Below are positions 6,538-12,394 of a DNA stretch of 12,394 nucleotides, piece after piece (position 1 is the first letter of the stretch; every line of letters starts with the position of its first letter). The stretch is from positions 1-12,394 of the forward strand of contig CAJUKV010000071.1 in assembly GCA_910587305.1 (NCBI GenBank). The letters run 5' to 3'. The translations under genes were made by a program, and so were the position numbers. The notes under the pieces are model-generated. The model did not search any database and was not told the origin of the DNA. It saw only the letters and a program-made list of their open reading frames with translations. Source of the stretch: an uncultured Lachnospiraceae bacterium. GTDB taxonomy: Bacteria > Bacillota > Clostridia > Lachnospirales > Lachnospiraceae.

Positions 6538-7400
6538 TCTGTGAGCATGGCGTATCTGTATATTTCGCCATCATATGCATCTTCTTCGTTTCCCTCGGAG
6601 ACGTCCACTTCCATAGGAAGGTTTTTCAGTTTATCCGCCATTTCATTTGACAGATAATGATAATGTATATCCAGTTTCTTTATATTAGGCCAATCCGCCA
6701 TTTTTTCCAGAAGAAGCTCTCCGCCTTTATCGGTAAGCGTGCCAAGGGACAGATCAAGAACGTTGATTTGCCCCATATACTTGCTTCCAAGCACAATTTC
6801 GGTCAACTCATCCTGTATTTCGCTGTCCACAATTCCCAGATAGTCAAGCTTCGGAAAATCTGATTTTTCCAAAAGCTCCTTCACCGTATCCCCATTGCCG
6901 TCAAATCCATAATCTTCAATCCCAATATACAGCAGCAGCTTTTTCAGATTGGGGAGTTTGGCGTTTTGGATGGATTTCATCACGGATTTGGGAAGTCCGC
7001 CGCATATAATCGTCAAAGACTCCAAATTTTCATGACAAATTTCTCCTAGTTCCAGATCAGTACTGCCTTTAATGGTCAGTTCCTTAAGCTGTGGCACTGC
7101 TGCCCACAGCGCGCTGTAATCTCCCTGCATAATCCACGATACTTCGCATTCTTCGAAATCCATATCTCCGAAAAACAGCTTTTCAATATGAGAAAAACTG
7201 CCCGCCTCTGCCACGATTCCGTCTATAACCTCCTGACAGCTCTCCTCCCACGGATTTCCCCAGCATCCGATTGCCAGCTCTGTCAAATCAGGGAAATCCT
7301 TATCTGCAAGAATATCCCCAACCACCTCTTTCGGTCCCTTGCCCTGCTCCTCATACTGCTCATAACTATAAGCATAAGTTTTTGATTTTTTCCGTCCCAC
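6534..7400 (-). CDS. STM4015-family leucine-rich-repeat protein
   Basis: 288 residues of irregular leucine-rich repeats. Repeat-like strands with L-x-x-L-x-(I/L) spacing include LTELAIG (39-45), IEKLFFGDM (72-80), LKELTIKG (105-112), LESLTIICGGL (126-136), LKKLLLYIG (152-160), LDYLGIVDSEI (185-195), INVLDLSLGTLTDKG (212-226) and IKKLDIHYHYLS (240-251). The CWGNPWEES region near 46-54, the VSWIMQGDYS motif (87-96), the LDLSLGTLTD motif and the tail GEIYRYAMLTE match my knowledge of the STM4015 family. LRR arcs typically bind proteins; here the partner may be the product of the ATP-grasp or hydrolase gene. No signal peptide, so cytosolic. The start is GTG 7400, with GGAGGGG (7409-7415) eight bases upstream. 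It is the first gene of the operon and is preceded by two hairpins. The function of the whole cluster is not established. Confidence 0.86.
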   Translation of the reverse strand: MGRKKSKTYAYSYEQYEEQGKGPKEVVGDILADKDFPDLTELAIGCWGNPWEESCQEVIDGIVAEAGSFSHIEKLFFGDMDFEECEVSWIMQGDYSALWAAVPQLKELTIKGSTDLELGEICHENLESLTIICGGLPKSVMKSIQNAKLPNLKKLLLYIGIEDYGFDGNGDTVKELLEKSDFPKLDYLGIVDSEIQDELTEIVLGSKYMGQINVLDLSLGTLTDKGGELLLEKMADWPNIKKLDIHYHYLSNEMADKLKNLPMEVDVSEGNEEDAYDGEIYRYAMLTE

Positions 7401-7441
7401 GACTATAACCCCTCCTTTTCATTCCTATTACTCTTGCATAC

Positions 7442-7482
7442 AATAGGCAAAGCCTATTATCATGTATCGCAAGCTTTGCTTG
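7442..7482. repeat. Two tight hairpins ahead of the LRR operon
   Basis: Between the PepSY lipoprotein stop (7505) and the LRR start (7400), AATAGGC-AAA-GCCTATT (7442-7458) forms a 7-base-pair stem with a 3-base loop and CAAGC-TTT-GCTTG (7470-7482) a 5-base-pair stem with a 3-base loop. They are separated by TATCATGTATCG. They could terminate or attenuate transcription from the lipoprotein gene, but no U tract follows. They resemble the hairpins at 12282-12298 and 12346-12360. Confidence 0.55.
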
Positions 7483-7504
7483 TGGTACTGCACCAATATA
7501 TTCC

Positions 7505-8317
7505 CTAATGCCCTACGGGCTCTTCCTCCCAGCTTAAGATAGTTCCGCTATTACCGTCAATTTCAAATTCGTACTCCATCCCATTATAAATAATTTTCCC
7601 CTCATATTCCAGACGGCCATCATCATAATCCGTCTCAAACTCCCATACATCGCCCTCTCCGGCCCCCGGAACCTTCAAAAGCGCCAGTTCCTTTGCTTTT
7701 TCCGCCGTAATACCACTGCCGGAATCTACAGGATTCGAAACCGTATGATGCTCCGCGTCATAATCGTAGCCAATGATATCCCCCGTATATGCGTCAATTT
7801 CATAGTCATATTCCTTATGATCCTGGGTGTAAAATTCCACCTCATATATCTGACGGCCATCGTCATAATCCAGCTTGCTTTTTACAAATGTCGCCTGCTC
7901 TGGGCTCAAACCTGCATGCTCCAAAGCCTTTGACTTGGCGTCGTCTATGGTAATCATCCCATCTGACGGCTGATTTGCCGCAGGATTGGTGCCCGCATCA
8001 ACTGCCGGGGCAGTGCTTCCGTCGGAAGAAGTTTCGTTTGTATTTGCTTTACCGCTGTCCGAAGTTTCCTTATTATCCTGCTCTTTGCTGTCGGAGGCTT
8101 CCGAAACGTTCTGCCCGCCGACGCCGGAAACTTCTTTACTGTCAGATTCGCCGGCGCTTTCGTTTGCTTCCTCCCTATCATTTTGGTCAGAAGCGGAATC
8201 TGTCTGCTCAGAGCCTTGCGTGGCGTCATTCTGTTTTTGAACACATCCGCCCAGCATCAGTATAAAAGACAACACACAAAAAAGGCAAAGATATTTTTTT
8301 ACATCCTGATGTTTCAT
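7505..8317 (-). CDS. Lipoprotein with two PepSY domains
   Basis: 270 residues. A lipoprotein signal peptide (hydrophobic YLCLFCVLSFILML, lipobox LGGC at 22-25, C25 to be lipidated) is followed by a low-complexity Ser/Asp/Glu/Asn-rich linker (about 27-118) with repeated SDSKE-type words. Two PepSY domains follow: about 121-187, starting ITIDDAKSKALEHAG and containing DYDDGRQIYEVEFYT and YEIDAYTGDIIGYD; and about 203-264, starting ITAEKAKELAL with DYDDGRLEYEGKIIY and FEIDGNSGTILSW. PepSY domains commonly restrain extracellular peptidases or act as sensing modules at the cell surface. No peptidase gene is adjacent, so the partner is unknown. ATG 8317 has GGAGG a few bases upstream. A TATAAT at 8402-8407 lies 85 bases upstream in the DUF3990 remnant; without a convincing -35 box it is a weak promoter candidate. 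The gene may be co-transcribed with the MATE gene or independently. Confidence 0.9.
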   Translation of the reverse strand: MKHQDVKKYLCLFCVLSFILMLGGCVQKQNDATQGSEQTDSASDQNDREEANESAGESDSKEVSGVGGQNVSEASDSKEQDNKETSDSGKANTNETSSDGSTAPAVDAGTNPAANQPSDGMITIDDAKSKALEHAGLSPEQATFVKSKLDYDDGRQIYEVEFYTQDHKEYDYEIDAYTGDIIGYDYDAEHHTVSNPVDSGSGITAEKAKELALLKVPGAGEGDVWEFETDYDDGRLEYEGKIIYNGMEYEFEIDGNSGTILSWEEEPVGH

Positions 8318-8390
8318 AAGTTCATTTTCCTCCTTTTCCGGTTTTTGCGTTCTCTGCGCTGTTTTTGCAGCTTTCCGGCTTTCTTGAACT

Positions 8391-8622
8391 TTTTAAAATT
8401 TGATTATACAATTACTTTCTTCCTTTTCACTTTCTAATTTTAAAAGCTTCCAGCGCCTGCTCTCTCGTCAACGCGCCAGCATTATAGAGTGTAAAAGTGG
8501 TGTAAACATCATCATTTGCAACAGGCCCATAAATAAAAATCCAAAACAAAATCCAGAAATCTATTCCGGCGAATTAACCGCGGCTTGGATTCTGCTATAT
8601 TGCTTCCATGATATAAAACCAT
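8391..8622 (-). pseudogene. DUF3990-family gene remnant with internal deletion
   Basis: The 324-base gap between the MATE stop and the PepSY gene holds two ends of a DUF3990 protein. From ATG 8622, with GGGGGG (8630-8635) seven bases upstream, the frame reads MVLYHGSNIAESKPRLI then RRNRFLDFVLDFYL, the typical N-terminus, but stops at TGA 8512-8514. In the next frame from 8528 it reads GPVANDDVYTTFTLYNAGAL and TREQALEAFKIRK, the conserved C-terminal part, stops at TGA 8427-8429, and after a short AGAAAGT duplication continues as LYNQILK (8411-8391). Intact members are about 150-170 residues, so roughly 90 internal residues are missing, with a frameshift at the junction. DUF3990 proteins have an ADP-ribosyltransferase-like look and often pair with a small DUF3791 partner, which is not present here. 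I recognised the family by eye; a search would settle it. Confidence 0.75.
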
Positions 8623-8632
8623 ATATTAACCC

Positions 8633-8661
8633 CCCATTCTTTTACCGTTCAAAAGAATGGG
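8633..8661. other. 11-base-pair stem-loop over the MATE stop codon
   Basis: CCCATTCTTTT (8633-8643) pairs perfectly with AAAAGAATGGG (8651-8661) around a 7-base loop. It spans the last codons and stop of the MATE gene and takes in part of the G-run that would be the ribosome binding site of the DUF3990 remnant. There is no U tract on the minus strand, so it is a possible mRNA 3'-end or attenuating structure, not a clear terminator. Confidence 0.5.
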
Positions 8662-10003
8662 TCCAGTCTGTTTTTAACAGAAAGATGGAAAATATCACGG
8701 TCGTCACAGACCAGGTGATGGGATAGGCGCAGGCGATCATCCTAAATTCCGGTATGATTTTCAGCGCCACTGTGACGTAAATAATACGTAGGGCGCACCA
8801 GGATAAGAGCATCCCTATCATGGGCACCACCGATTTTCCACAGCCCCGGATTACCCCCGCCGCGCAGTGGGAGAAGGACAGGATACAGAAAAACAGCGAT
8901 ACCGTTCTGGCATGGATTTTTCCAAAAGCAATCGCCTCCGGCGCATTTACAAATATTCTAAGGAGCGGAGAAATGCCGAAGAATATCACCAAACCAATCA
9001 GCTCCGCAATGATCACGCCTGAGGCGATGCCAAACAGGGCGCCCTTTTTTGCCCGATCGTATTTTCTTGCTCCAAGATTCTGGCTGATAAAGGTGGGCAG
9101 CGCCATAGACATACTCATAATCGGCAAAAATACTATCCCTTCAATGCGGGAATAAGCTCCGATTCCTGACATGGCATATTCCCCAAAGGAATTGATGTTG
9201 GACTGTATCACGATATTTCCAATGCTGATAACCGAATTTTGAACGCCTGTGGGAATACCCTGGCTTATCACTTCCCTGATAATATCCGGGTGGATTCGAA
9301 GCTTCTTAAAGTCCAGTTTTGCCCTGTCTTTTCCCCTGCACATTCTGAAAACACACAGCGCAACGCTGATCCCCTGCGACAGTACGGTTGCAGCGGCCGC
9401 CCCTGTCACTCCCGTGTGGAACCCTGCCACCAGAATCATATCCAGGATCATATTGATGATAGAAGAAAAGATCAAATAGTACAGAGGATGTCTGCTGTCT
9501 CCAACGGCCTGCATAATGGACATGCAGATATTGTACATGATTACCGTTGAAACTCCTCCAAAATAAATACGGAAATAGGCAAGGGACTGCGGCAGCACAT
9601 TATCCGGCGTTCCCATCCACCTTAAAATAGTGGGCACTAAAAGAACGCCTACTATGGTAGAGACAATGGAAGCCAAAATGCCAAACAAAAAATTGGTATG
9701 GATTGCGTACTCCACATGCTCCTCGTCCTTTGCGCCAAAATACTTGGAAATCACCACGCCGCCGCCAACGGCAATCCCATTAAAAAATCCTACAATCAAA
9801 AAAATCAGATTTCCTGCGGAGCTGACCGCTGCAAAAGATGCATTGTCCGCATAGTTTCCAATCACCCATGCGTCCACCATATTATAAAACTGCTGTAACA
9901 GCTGTCCCCAGAAAATCGGCACCGCAAAGGCCAAAATCCCCTTTGCCACAGACCCTTCCGTCAGGTTTACCACATCTTTTGATTTCTGCTTTGCAATCTC
10001 CAC
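8642..10003 (-). CDS. MATE-family multidrug/Na+ antiporter
   Basis: 453 residues, the usual MATE length, with about 12 hydrophobic segments arranged as two six-helix halves. The N-terminal half begins LTEGSVAKGILAFAVPIFWG, then NMVDAWVIGNYADNASFAA and GIAVGGGVVISKYFGAKD, all typical of the family. The second half begins around EVISQGIPTGVQNSVISIGN and includes PTFISQNLGARKYDRAKKG. The product is an inner-membrane exporter driven by a Na+ or H+ gradient; substrates cannot be told from sequence. The start is GTG 10003, with GGAGG (10013-10017) nine bases upstream; the nearby ATG at 10011 is out of frame. It begins 24 bases after the stop of the solute-binding lipoprotein gene, so the two are likely co-transcribed, an unusual pairing because solute-binding proteins normally go with ABC permeases. 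Confidence 0.96.
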   Translation of the reverse strand: MEIAKQKSKDVVNLTEGSVAKGILAFAVPIFWGQLLQQFYNMVDAWVIGNYADNASFAAVSSAGNLIFLIVGFFNGIAVGGGVVISKYFGAKDEEHVEYAIHTNFLFGILASIVSTIVGVLLVPTILRWMGTPDNVLPQSLAYFRIYFGGVSTVIMYNICMSIMQAVGDSRHPLYYLIFSSIINMILDMILVAGFHTGVTGAAAATVLSQGISVALCVFRMCRGKDRAKLDFKKLRIHPDIIREVISQGIPTGVQNSVISIGNIVIQSNINSFGEYAMSGIGAYSRIEGIVFLPIMSMSMALPTFISQNLGARKYDRAKKGALFGIASGVIIAELIGLVIFFGISPLLRIFVNAPEAIAFGKIHARTVSLFFCILSFSHCAAGVIRGCGKSVVPMIGMLLSWCALRIIYVTVALKIIPEFRMIACAYPITWSVTTVIFSIFLLKTDWTHSFER

Positions 10004-10027
10004 CTCTCCATTCCTCCACGTTTATTT

Positions 10028-12268
10028 TTACCGTGTCTCGTTCAGATAAAGCTGTACCCTGTTCTGCACAACCGAAGCCACATCCTCCATGCTCTTTTGC
10101 CCGCTGAAATAGCCGGACGCTTCCTCCAAAATGATATTTAACACTTCCGCATCCATCTGCTCCGCATTTTTGGTCGTATCTATCATTTCTCTTACCCGGT
10201 CGGTCTGCTCTTTGGTAGCCGCATAAACCTGTACGGAAAACTCTTCGCCTCCCATGCTGCTGCCCCATGTCATTTTGGGCATTTCCGTCTGATTGCCGTT
10301 CTCATCCTTTGTATATTCCGGCTCCATATCCTTCTCAAACTGTTTTTTAAGGGCGGATTTTAGTATAGGGAAACCGCCGTTAGGGGAACCCACATTTTCC
10401 TGTCTCTCCTTTGTCACGTTAAAGCGGATAAATTCCCAAACCCCGTCTTTGTTTTCAGAGCCGGAGCCCATCGCCACAGTAGTTCCGTTAGACCGGAAGG
10501 ACAAACCGCTCTCCCCAAAGGTAGGATAGCCAATCAGATTTACCGGCCCTCCGAACATGAACTCATACATCTGATATTGGGAAACGGAAGTAATGTATCC
10601 ATTGTAAAGCAATGTCTTTCCGCTTCTCAAATCGTCCAAAGTGGTGTCGTCGCTTGCTTCGTCGGCAAAACCGTTGGCAAAGGTAAGGATTTTCCGGAAT
10701 TCCTCCCCTGTAAAATTACATTCGCCGGTTTCCTTATTGATAAATAAATCCTGATTCATGGTACACATCAGACGCAGAATACCTGACTTATCCGTATCCG
10801 GCAAAAGCTTCGCACCGTTACCTGCGGACGCCATCAGCGCCATGACGTCCTCCACCGTCCAGGTTCTTGCATCCCCTATTTCGGAAACCTTTCCAACCAG
10901 GGCTTCCACGCCGTAATAAGGCATGATCGCATACAGTTTTCCGTCTCTCTCATAAGCCTTTAACGCGCTTTCCACATAGTCTTCCCTGTTTATGATATCA
11001 TCCCCCTCAAGGTAAGGGGTAAGATCCTCAACCGCGCCCACGGAAATCAACGTTTCCAAGGACATGGGACAATAACTTAAGTCTATGATATCCGGGAATT
11101 GTCCGCTTTCCAGTTCCTTTTGAAAAAGATCGGCCTTTTCGCTGTAGTCCATGGAAGCGTCCCCATACTCTTTTATCATAATGCGGTACTTCTCGCTTTG
11201 CCTGTTAAACGCTGTAATGTCCCTCTCCGCAAAAAAGGAAGGATAATAAGTTCCATAAGTAAGAATGGTTTTTTCTTCTACCTCCGATTTTGGTTTTTGG
11301 GTCAGAACCACCAGCTCCGTGCCCCCTTCCGGGCTCATATAGTCGGTGGTCAGCGCCGCAATTCTCCCATCCGCAAGAAAAGCAACGGAAGTAAGATTGG
11401 TGGAGTTAACGTCATAATCCGTCCAGCGCAGAATTTCCTCCGGCTTTTCATCGGACAGATTGCAGGATAAAAGGACGCCTTCTTCCGTGTACAGCAAGTC
11501 CGTGTCCGTTCCGCCCTGATAGGTTCCATAACCAAATGGGATGGAGCTGTCTACCGGTTTTAATCCGCTCTCTCCCGGAATAACCTCATTTAAAAGAAAA
11601 CCCCGGACGTCGTCAAAGTAGGCCGCTCCTATTGTCCCGTCCTTCATACGGAAAAAGCAATTAAGGTACTGTCCCGGATTTACCTGACTGTACACGCTGC
11701 CGTCCGGTTTCAGAACATAGATTTCCCGTCCACCGGAAACATAAAAATTCCCATCCCCGTCCGTCAAAATACCGGAAATATAAAAATCCGGCGCTTTCAA
11801 AAAGGTCTCGCTGACATCTATAGAAGACAGCTCTTTCCCTGCCGCATCCAGCTTTTTAATCAATATTTCTTTCGTCTCGGAGCCGCTTTCATCCGTATAA
11901 CCTGTCACCGAGATGAGCAGATTTCCATCCGCATCCGCATTAAGGCTGGTGATATACTGGTTTTCCCCCAATTCCACAGGCAGCTCCGCGCTCTCCTGAC
12001 TGTCCATATTCATGGAAACAAGATTTGTCTTCGAATTTTCATATTCCAGATAAAAAATATTCTGATCATTTCCAATCACCGCCGGACCCACTTGTTTCCC
12101 GGCTCCTCCTACAGGATGGTATGCCGCCACATAGGTATACTCGTCCCCGCTTACATTCTCAGCATTTTCCAATTCCGCCGGAGTTTCTTCCTTCTGTTTT
12201 CCACACCCGCCGAAAATACATGCCAGTGCAAGTGCCGTAATCGTGCACAATACCATTTTCTTTTTCAT
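10028..12268 (-). CDS. Solute-binding lipoprotein with N-terminal propeller-like region
   Basis: 746 residues from ATG 12268. The signal peptide (MKKKMVLCTITALALACIFG) ends in a lipobox at FGGC with C22. Residues about 45-325 read as repeated beta-strand units with turns such as DADGN, DGDGN, KPDGS and KDGT, as in beta-propellers. Residues about 333-746 are a family 1 extracellular solute-binding domain: TILTYGTYYPSFFAERDITA, FNRQSEKYRIMIKEYGD, ESGQFPDIIDLS, VEDLTPYLEGD and ERDGKLYAIMPYYG are characteristic. Ordinary carbohydrate-binding family members are near 420 residues; the extra half is the propeller-like part. The start is preceded by GGAGG (12274-12278). A longer frame from GTG 12361 would add 31 residues encoded by hairpins and would bury the signal peptide, so I reject it. 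No permease or ATPase gene is in the window; they may lie upstream of 12394 or elsewhere. The ligand is unknown. Confidence 0.88.
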   Translation of the reverse strand: MKKKMVLCTITALALACIFGGCGKQKEETPAELENAENVSGDEYTYVAAYHPVGGAGKQVGPAVIGNDQNIFYLEYENSKTNLVSMNMDSQESAELPVELGENQYITSLNADADGNLLISVTGYTDESGSETKEILIKKLDAAGKELSSIDVSETFLKAPDFYISGILTDGDGNFYVSGGREIYVLKPDGSVYSQVNPGQYLNCFFRMKDGTIGAAYFDDVRGFLLNEVIPGESGLKPVDSSIPFGYGTYQGGTDTDLLYTEEGVLLSCNLSDEKPEEILRWTDYDVNSTNLTSVAFLADGRIAALTTDYMSPEGGTELVVLTQKPKSEVEEKTILTYGTYYPSFFAERDITAFNRQSEKYRIMIKEYGDASMDYSEKADLFQKELESGQFPDIIDLSYCPMSLETLISVGAVEDLTPYLEGDDIINREDYVESALKAYERDGKLYAIMPYYGVEALVGKVSEIGDARTWTVEDVMALMASAGNGAKLLPDTDKSGILRLMCTMNQDLFINKETGECNFTGEEFRKILTFANGFADEASDDTTLDDLRSGKTLLYNGYITSVSQYQMYEFMFGGPVNLIGYPTFGESGLSFRSNGTTVAMGSGSENKDGVWEFIRFNVTKERQENVGSPNGGFPILKSALKKQFEKDMEPEYTKDENGNQTEMPKMTWGSSMGGEEFSVQVYAATKEQTDRVREMIDTTKNAEQMDAEVLNIILEEASGYFSGQKSMEDVASVVQNRVQLYLNETR

Positions 12269-12281
12269 ACTAACCTCCATG

Positions 12282-12360
12282 TCGCGGCCTTGCCGCGATT
12301 CAAATCGAAATGAAGACTTAGAACTTCTCTTCACACTTTCCGACATGCCGCTTTGCGGCA
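12282..12360. repeat. Two GC-rich hairpins in the leader of the solute-binding protein gene
   Basis: TCGCGGC-CTT-GCCGCGA (12282-12298) is a perfect 7-base-pair stem with a 3-base loop, ending three bases from the GGAGG of the gene. TGCCGC-TTT-GCGGCA (12346-12360) is a 6-base-pair stem with a 3-base loop. Between and around them lie CATG/GACATG words. CGATACATGA follows at 12365-12374, and the same ten bases occur on the other strand beside the LRR-leader hairpins (7460-7469). Confidence 0.55.
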
Positions 12361-12394
12361 CAAACGATACATGAATTATTTCAGAAGAATCGCC

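Noticed and set aside
7954..8265. Frames on both strands across the PepSY lipoprotein linker
   Set aside because: They arise from the low-complexity Ser/Asp/Glu-rich linker; only the lipoprotein frame has a signal peptide and domains.
9882..10268. Minus-strand 128-codon frame across the solute-binding/MATE junction
   Set aside because: It is out of frame with both clearly real genes and has the biased composition of a shadow frame.
12269..12361. Extension of the solute-binding protein by 31 residues from a GTG at 12361
   Set aside because: It would place hairpin-encoded residues before a perfect lipoprotein signal peptide; ATG 12268 has its own GGAGG.
1..12394. CRISPR array, tRNA, rRNA, transposase or integrase
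   Set aside because: No regularly spaced repeats, cloverleaf or recombinase motifs were seen on either strand.

Overview
The window looks like a chromosomal segment of a Gram-positive anaerobe of the class Clostridia, most likely a Lachnospiraceae-type gut bacterium. This is inferred from the strong GGAGG-type ribosome binding sites, the moderate to low G+C, the two lipoproteins with Gram-positive-style signal peptides, and families (PepSY lipoprotein, MATE exporter, long solute-binding lipoprotein, DUF3990) that are common there. No rRNA, tRNA, CRISPR array, integrase or intact insertion sequence was seen.

Bases 1-4331 form a visibly more A/T-rich accessory block. It begins with the N-terminal 193 residues of a Cof-type HAD hydrolase (minus strand, cut by the window edge), whose leader holds three consecutive palindromes. 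After a divergent spacer comes a plus-strand run: a DNA-binding/methyltransferase fusion protein, a decayed reading frame, a small protein with a cysteine cluster and a PD-(D/E)XK-like nuclease signature, and a beta-CASP metallo-beta-lactamase-fold protein resembling RNase J. The decayed frame, the nuclease-like gene and the beta-CASP gene all overlap end to start, so they look like one translationally coupled operon whose first gene has been lost. This is the best candidate here for an undescribed system.

Bases 4368-12394 are all minus-strand and less A/T-rich. Read in the direction of transcription they are: a solute-binding lipoprotein with an N-terminal propeller-like region (10028-12268), a MATE exporter (8642-10003), the remains of a DUF3990 gene (8391-8622), a lipoprotein with two PepSY domains (7505-8317), and a tight three-gene operon (7400 down to 4368) that I recognise as the LRR, ATP-grasp and sulfatase-like members of the uncharacterised STM4011-STM4015 cluster. 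The two radical SAM members usually found with them are absent: the operon ends 36 bases from the convergent beta-CASP gene. The sulfatase-like member carries an extra N-terminus with a methionine every four residues, encoded by a 12-base tandem repeat.

Small tight hairpins sit in the leaders before the LRR operon and the solute-binding protein gene, suggesting a recurring leader element. Family assignments are by eye from translated sequence; no database search was possible.
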